Assembly (NCBI GenBank): GCA_002725175.2
Contig: PBQX02000051.1
Location: 1-8,450, forward strand
Length of the DNA: 8,450 nt
Reading direction: 5' to 3'
From: CACKLF01 sp002725175
GTDB taxonomy: Bacteria; Pseudomonadota; Alphaproteobacteria; Rhodobacterales; Rhodobacteraceae
Shown: positions 6,834-8,450 of the stretch, in pieces
Position numbering within the stretch: position 1 is the stretch's first letter
How the letters are laid out: each line of letters opens with the position of its first letter
Made by a program: the position numbers and the translations under genes
Notes under the pieces: model-generated
Told to the model about the DNA's origin: nothing
Seen by the model: only the letters and a program-made list of their open reading frames with translations
The model's database searches: none

Positions 6834-7223
6834 ATGTCATCTGAAAAGTCAAAAGCTTTAGTTCCTTTAAAGAAAAAAAGAGACCTGGCTATTCGGAACC
6901 AAAATACTAAGATTTCCAGATTTTCCTTAGTGGATGAGGACATGCATCTTGTTACCAAAGAGGATGTAAAAAAATATTTACCAGATATTCTAGGAAGAGC
7001 TTTAGCAAGGGTATGGATAGACAGTACTTTCAATAAATTATTTTCTCAAAGTCCACAACACGCGTTAGAGCGTCATGGTGTATTCTTGCCGGAAAATGTA
7101 ATTATTGAATTTCAAAAACCGGACAGTGATCGGCCAAGAGTTGTGGTGTATCAGCAAAACCAAGGTTCAAAATTCAAGCTTCGTCTTTTTTATTTGCAAC
7201 TTGTGATGATGGCAGGCCGATGA
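6834..7223 (+). CDS. Small protein with nitrile-hydratase-alpha/NHLP leader-like domain
   Basis: The 129-residue product starts with a basic stretch (residues 7-30, many K and R) followed by a segment at about 52-106 that strongly resembles the NHLP leader. NHLP is the nitrile hydratase alpha-like N-terminal domain found in precursors of ribosomally made, modified peptides. The shared pattern is RALARVWIDSTFNKLF, then P-ALERHGVFLPENVIIEF, then RPRVVVY. The family form is ARAW-D-AF...L..P..AL...G..LP.GV.V.V. The metal-binding Cys motif of true nitrile hydratases is absent, and there are no cysteines at all. The C-terminal tail (107-129) ends in a hydrophobic LRLFYLQLVMMAGR with one Ser, and no GG or GA cleavage site precedes it. 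AGGGAG (6821-6826) lies 7 bases before the ATG. The stop overlaps the next gene as ATGA. No modification enzyme is nearby, so a peptide-precursor role is unproven; a stand-alone small protein is as likely. Confidence 0.8.
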   Translation: MSSEKSKALVPLKKKRDLAIRNQNTKISRFSLVDEDMHLVTKEDVKKYLPDILGRALARVWIDSTFNKLFSQSPQHALERHGVFLPENVIIEFQKPDSDRPRVVVYQQNQGSKFKLRLFYLQLVMMAGR

Positions 7224-7918
7224 GAAGTGTTCTTTTTAAATTTGAAAATGAAAGAACTTTATTGAGCCATTTATTTGGCTACCTTATTTTTTTAATTTTA
7301 ATTTTATTTTTTTGTTTTTCTTCAAGTCTGAAGGCTTCCGAAGAGATTGATATCCATGAGAATTTATTCATGGAAGCTTCAGAAGCTTATAAGAATGGAA
7401 GCTATAGTGAGGCTTTTGAGAAATTTGATGCTTTGGCAAACTTAGGTCTTCATGATGCTCAATATAATTTGGCTGTTATTTTAAAATCTGGGAAAGGTAT
7501 TCCGAAAGATTATGCCGAAGCTCTTTATTGGTCTTGGCGGGCTAGGTTAGGTGGTGTTGAGCTTGCAATTGACCAGTCTAAAGAATTAATAGATTATGTC
7601 CCTGAGAAGGTTTTAAAAGACATAAGAGCAAGGGTGTTAACCTCTCTAGATGAAAGAATTTCTGAAGGTGATAGTTCTGCTATAATGAGGCTAGCAAACT
7701 ATTTTCTTGTGATATTAGATGAGCCTGATTATGAGAAGGCTTATTTATGGTTTTTAGTATCGGCAGCACTTTTACAAGATGGAGGTTTGGAAGGAAGGGA
7801 TGAAGTTGAGGCGCAGTTAGAAAGTGAAAAAATAATAAAAATACAAAAAGAAGCCTATGATTTGTTCTTAAATTTACCAAAGAATGTTAAAGATAATATA
7901 AAAAATGGGGAAAATTAA
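7220..7918 (+). CDS. Secreted or membrane-anchored Sel1/TPR-repeat protein
   Basis: The 232-residue product begins with a hydrophobic segment at about 17-38 (YLIFLILILFF) after a short charged start, followed by LKASEE. This looks like an uncleaved anchor or a signal peptide cut after LKA. The rest would be periplasmic or surface-exposed. A TPR-like helix pair occupies 51-75 (ASEAYKNGSYSEAFEKFDAL). A Sel1 repeat follows at about 76-111 (LGLHDAQYNLAVILKSGKGI then YAEALYWSWRA), and a second, less regular one at about 150-188 (AIMRLANYF then YEKAYLWFLVSAA). Sel1 proteins are scaffolds or adaptors. MotX of polar sodium-driven motors is one flagellar example of similar size, but I see no decisive MotX feature. 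The start overlaps the previous stop (ATGA), so it is co-translated with the NHLP-like protein. Confidence 0.85.
   Translation: MRSVLFKFENERTLLSHLFGYLIFLILILFFCFSSSLKASEEIDIHENLFMEASEAYKNGSYSEAFEKFDALANLGLHDAQYNLAVILKSGKGIPKDYAEALYWSWRARLGGVELAIDQSKELIDYVPEKVLKDIRARVLTSLDERISEGDSSAIMRLANYFLVILDEPDYEKAYLWFLVSAALLQDGGLEGRDEVEAQLESEKIIKIQKEAYDLFLNLPKNVKDNIKNGEN
7907..7911 (+). promoter_or_regulatory. Ribosome binding site that sets the start of the 64-aa gene
   Basis: GGGGA inside the last codons of the Sel1 gene lies 8 bases before the ATG at 7920. It favours that ATG over the in-frame one at 7905, which has only A-rich sequence upstream. Confidence 0.55.
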
Positions 7919-7919
7919 T

Positions 7920-8114
7920 ATGAAGGTAAAAGTACATTGGATTTTAGATGGCATTGCTGAAATTGACGCGGATGATGTGGATGCAGCTGAAAATAGTGTT
8001 CATAATATTCTAGAAAAGATTATTGAGGAGAACAAAGTTTTGACTGAACATCTTGGAGCAAAAGCAATTCAAGGTAAGGGCTATTTGCCTGGTTCAGAAG
8101 AGGTAAAGAATTAG
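7920..8114 (+). CDS. Uncharacterised 64-aa protein, third gene of the NHLP/Sel1 unit
   Basis: The protein starts MKVKVHWILDGIAEIDADDV and is not recognised. The predicted order is a beta hairpin (residues 1-17), an acidic amphipathic helix (about 19-44, DAAENSVHNILEKIIEEN) and a final strand with KAIQGKGYLPGSEE. This beta-alpha-beta layout with an alternating KV-V-W start and an IDADD turn recalls many small adaptor or antitoxin-like proteins, but no family can be named. It begins one base after the Sel1 stop codon (7916-7918), so it is clearly in the same transcript. A start at 7905 would add five residues (MGKIN) but has the poorer ribosome site. No terminator is visible in the 33 bases before the convergent gene. 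Confidence 0.75.
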   Translation: MKVKVHWILDGIAEIDADDVDAAENSVHNILEKIIEENKVLTEHLGAKAIQGKGYLPGSEEVKN

Positions 8115-8147
8115 CTTTTTGGTTTCCTAGAGTTGAGCCTATAGAGA

Positions 8148-8348
8148 CTAACTAACAATTTTTCGCCAAGTTGTTAACCATTCAATAGTGTTGGGAATAT
8201 TTTCCCAGTTACGTTCGATTTTTGGCCTTTTATTATAGATGGTTTCTCTTAAAGAATCCAGTTCTTCCTCATCTTCAATGATTTCCTTTAAAGAGGATTC
8301 TTTATGGGGCTTTCTCCATCCAGTAGTATTTATACTTTTAACATCCAT
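8148..8348 (-). CDS. Uncharacterised small protein, 66 aa
   Basis: A complete minus-strand frame encodes a charged product with four tryptophans (W11, W48, W58, W62), an acidic run EDEEELDSLRE in the middle and a C-terminal EWLTTWRKIV. No other convincing gene occupies this stretch, and the composition looks protein-like rather than random. There is no signal peptide or membrane helix. No Shine-Dalgarno precedes the ATG. The same frame stays open 13 codons further upstream, to a TAA, without a better start codon. It is convergent with the 64-aa gene. I do not recognise a family, and it could still be a chance frame. Confidence 0.5.
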   Translation of the reverse strand: MDVKSINTTGWRKPHKESSLKEIIEDEEELDSLRETIYNKRPKIERNWENIPNTIEWLTTWRKIVS

Positions 8349-8450
8349 GCCAATAGTAACGGCAATTTTTTTTAAAATCTTATACGATTATAAATCTAAT
8401 AATATGCAAATCTTTTACATCTGGTGCCAGGCTAAGACTTTTCAGGGTTT
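8349..8450 (-). promoter_or_regulatory. AT-rich upstream region of the 66-aa gene, possible promoter
   Basis: No gene is visible in these last 102 bases. On the minus strand, -10-like hexamers TATAAG (8379-8384) and TATAAT (8387-8392) lie downstream of TTGCAT (8404-8409). The spacing of 19 bases to TATAAG is longer than ideal. A CTGG-TG-CCAG palindrome (8421-8430) lies further upstream. The promoter assignment is weak. Confidence 0.25.

Noticed and set aside
8404..8429. Minus-strand TGGCAC with a TTTGCA further downstream, as a possible sigma-54 promoter for the 66-aa gene
   Set aside because: The two elements are about nine bases too far apart, and there is no -12 GC at the correct spacing.
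1..8450. tRNA, rRNA, CRISPR arrays, insertion sequences or prophage genes
   Set aside because: No cloverleaf, repeat-spacer pattern, transposase or phage-like gene was seen on either strand.

Overview
The window is an AT-rich stretch of a proteobacterial genome dominated by late-export, placement and sigma-factor genes of a polar flagellum. The order flhA-flhF-flhG-fliA is known from polarly flagellated gamma-proteobacteria and some alpha-proteobacteria. The degenerate FlhF GTPase, the FlhG without an activator helix and the low G+C suggest a free-living, possibly marine, proteobacterium; I lean weakly to an alpha-proteobacterium and cannot prove it from one window.

Layout. On the minus strand, bases 1-368 hold the 5' part of a YbfB/YjiJ-type MFS transporter that runs off the left edge. 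A 213-bp divergent spacer follows, with a very good sigma-54 promoter (442-457) pointing at flhA and a long hairpin (526-568) just before the flhA start. From 582 to 5842 there is one tight plus-strand operon: flhA (export gate), flhF (SRP-type GTPase), flhG (MinD-like ATPase), fliA (sigma-28) and an unrecognised 138-aa protein. Junctions overlap or are short. Convergent to it is a lone minus-strand rod/hook protein gene of the FlgE/FlgF/FlgG family (5867-6664), with its own near-consensus sigma-54 promoter. Divergent from that is a plus-strand three-gene unit (6834-8114): a 129-aa protein with a domain like the nitrile-hydratase-alpha/NHLP leader of RiPP precursors, a secreted Sel1/TPR protein, and a 64-aa protein. 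A small minus-strand ORF (8148-8348) and its upstream region close the window.

How it fits together. RNA polymerase with sigma-54 and an activator not present here would transcribe both the flhA operon and the rod/hook gene, making the export gate, the polar positioning pair and the late sigma factor together. FlhF and FlhG look coordinately altered: FlhF lacks the G2 and G3 catalytic motifs of the SRP GTPases, and FlhG lacks the N-terminal activating segment. The NHLP/Sel1/64-aa unit is the least explained part of the window.

Sequence quality: 21 ambiguous bases (n) occur, all between 784 and 2892, and 19 of them fall on third codon positions. This looks like merged strain variation rather than random error.
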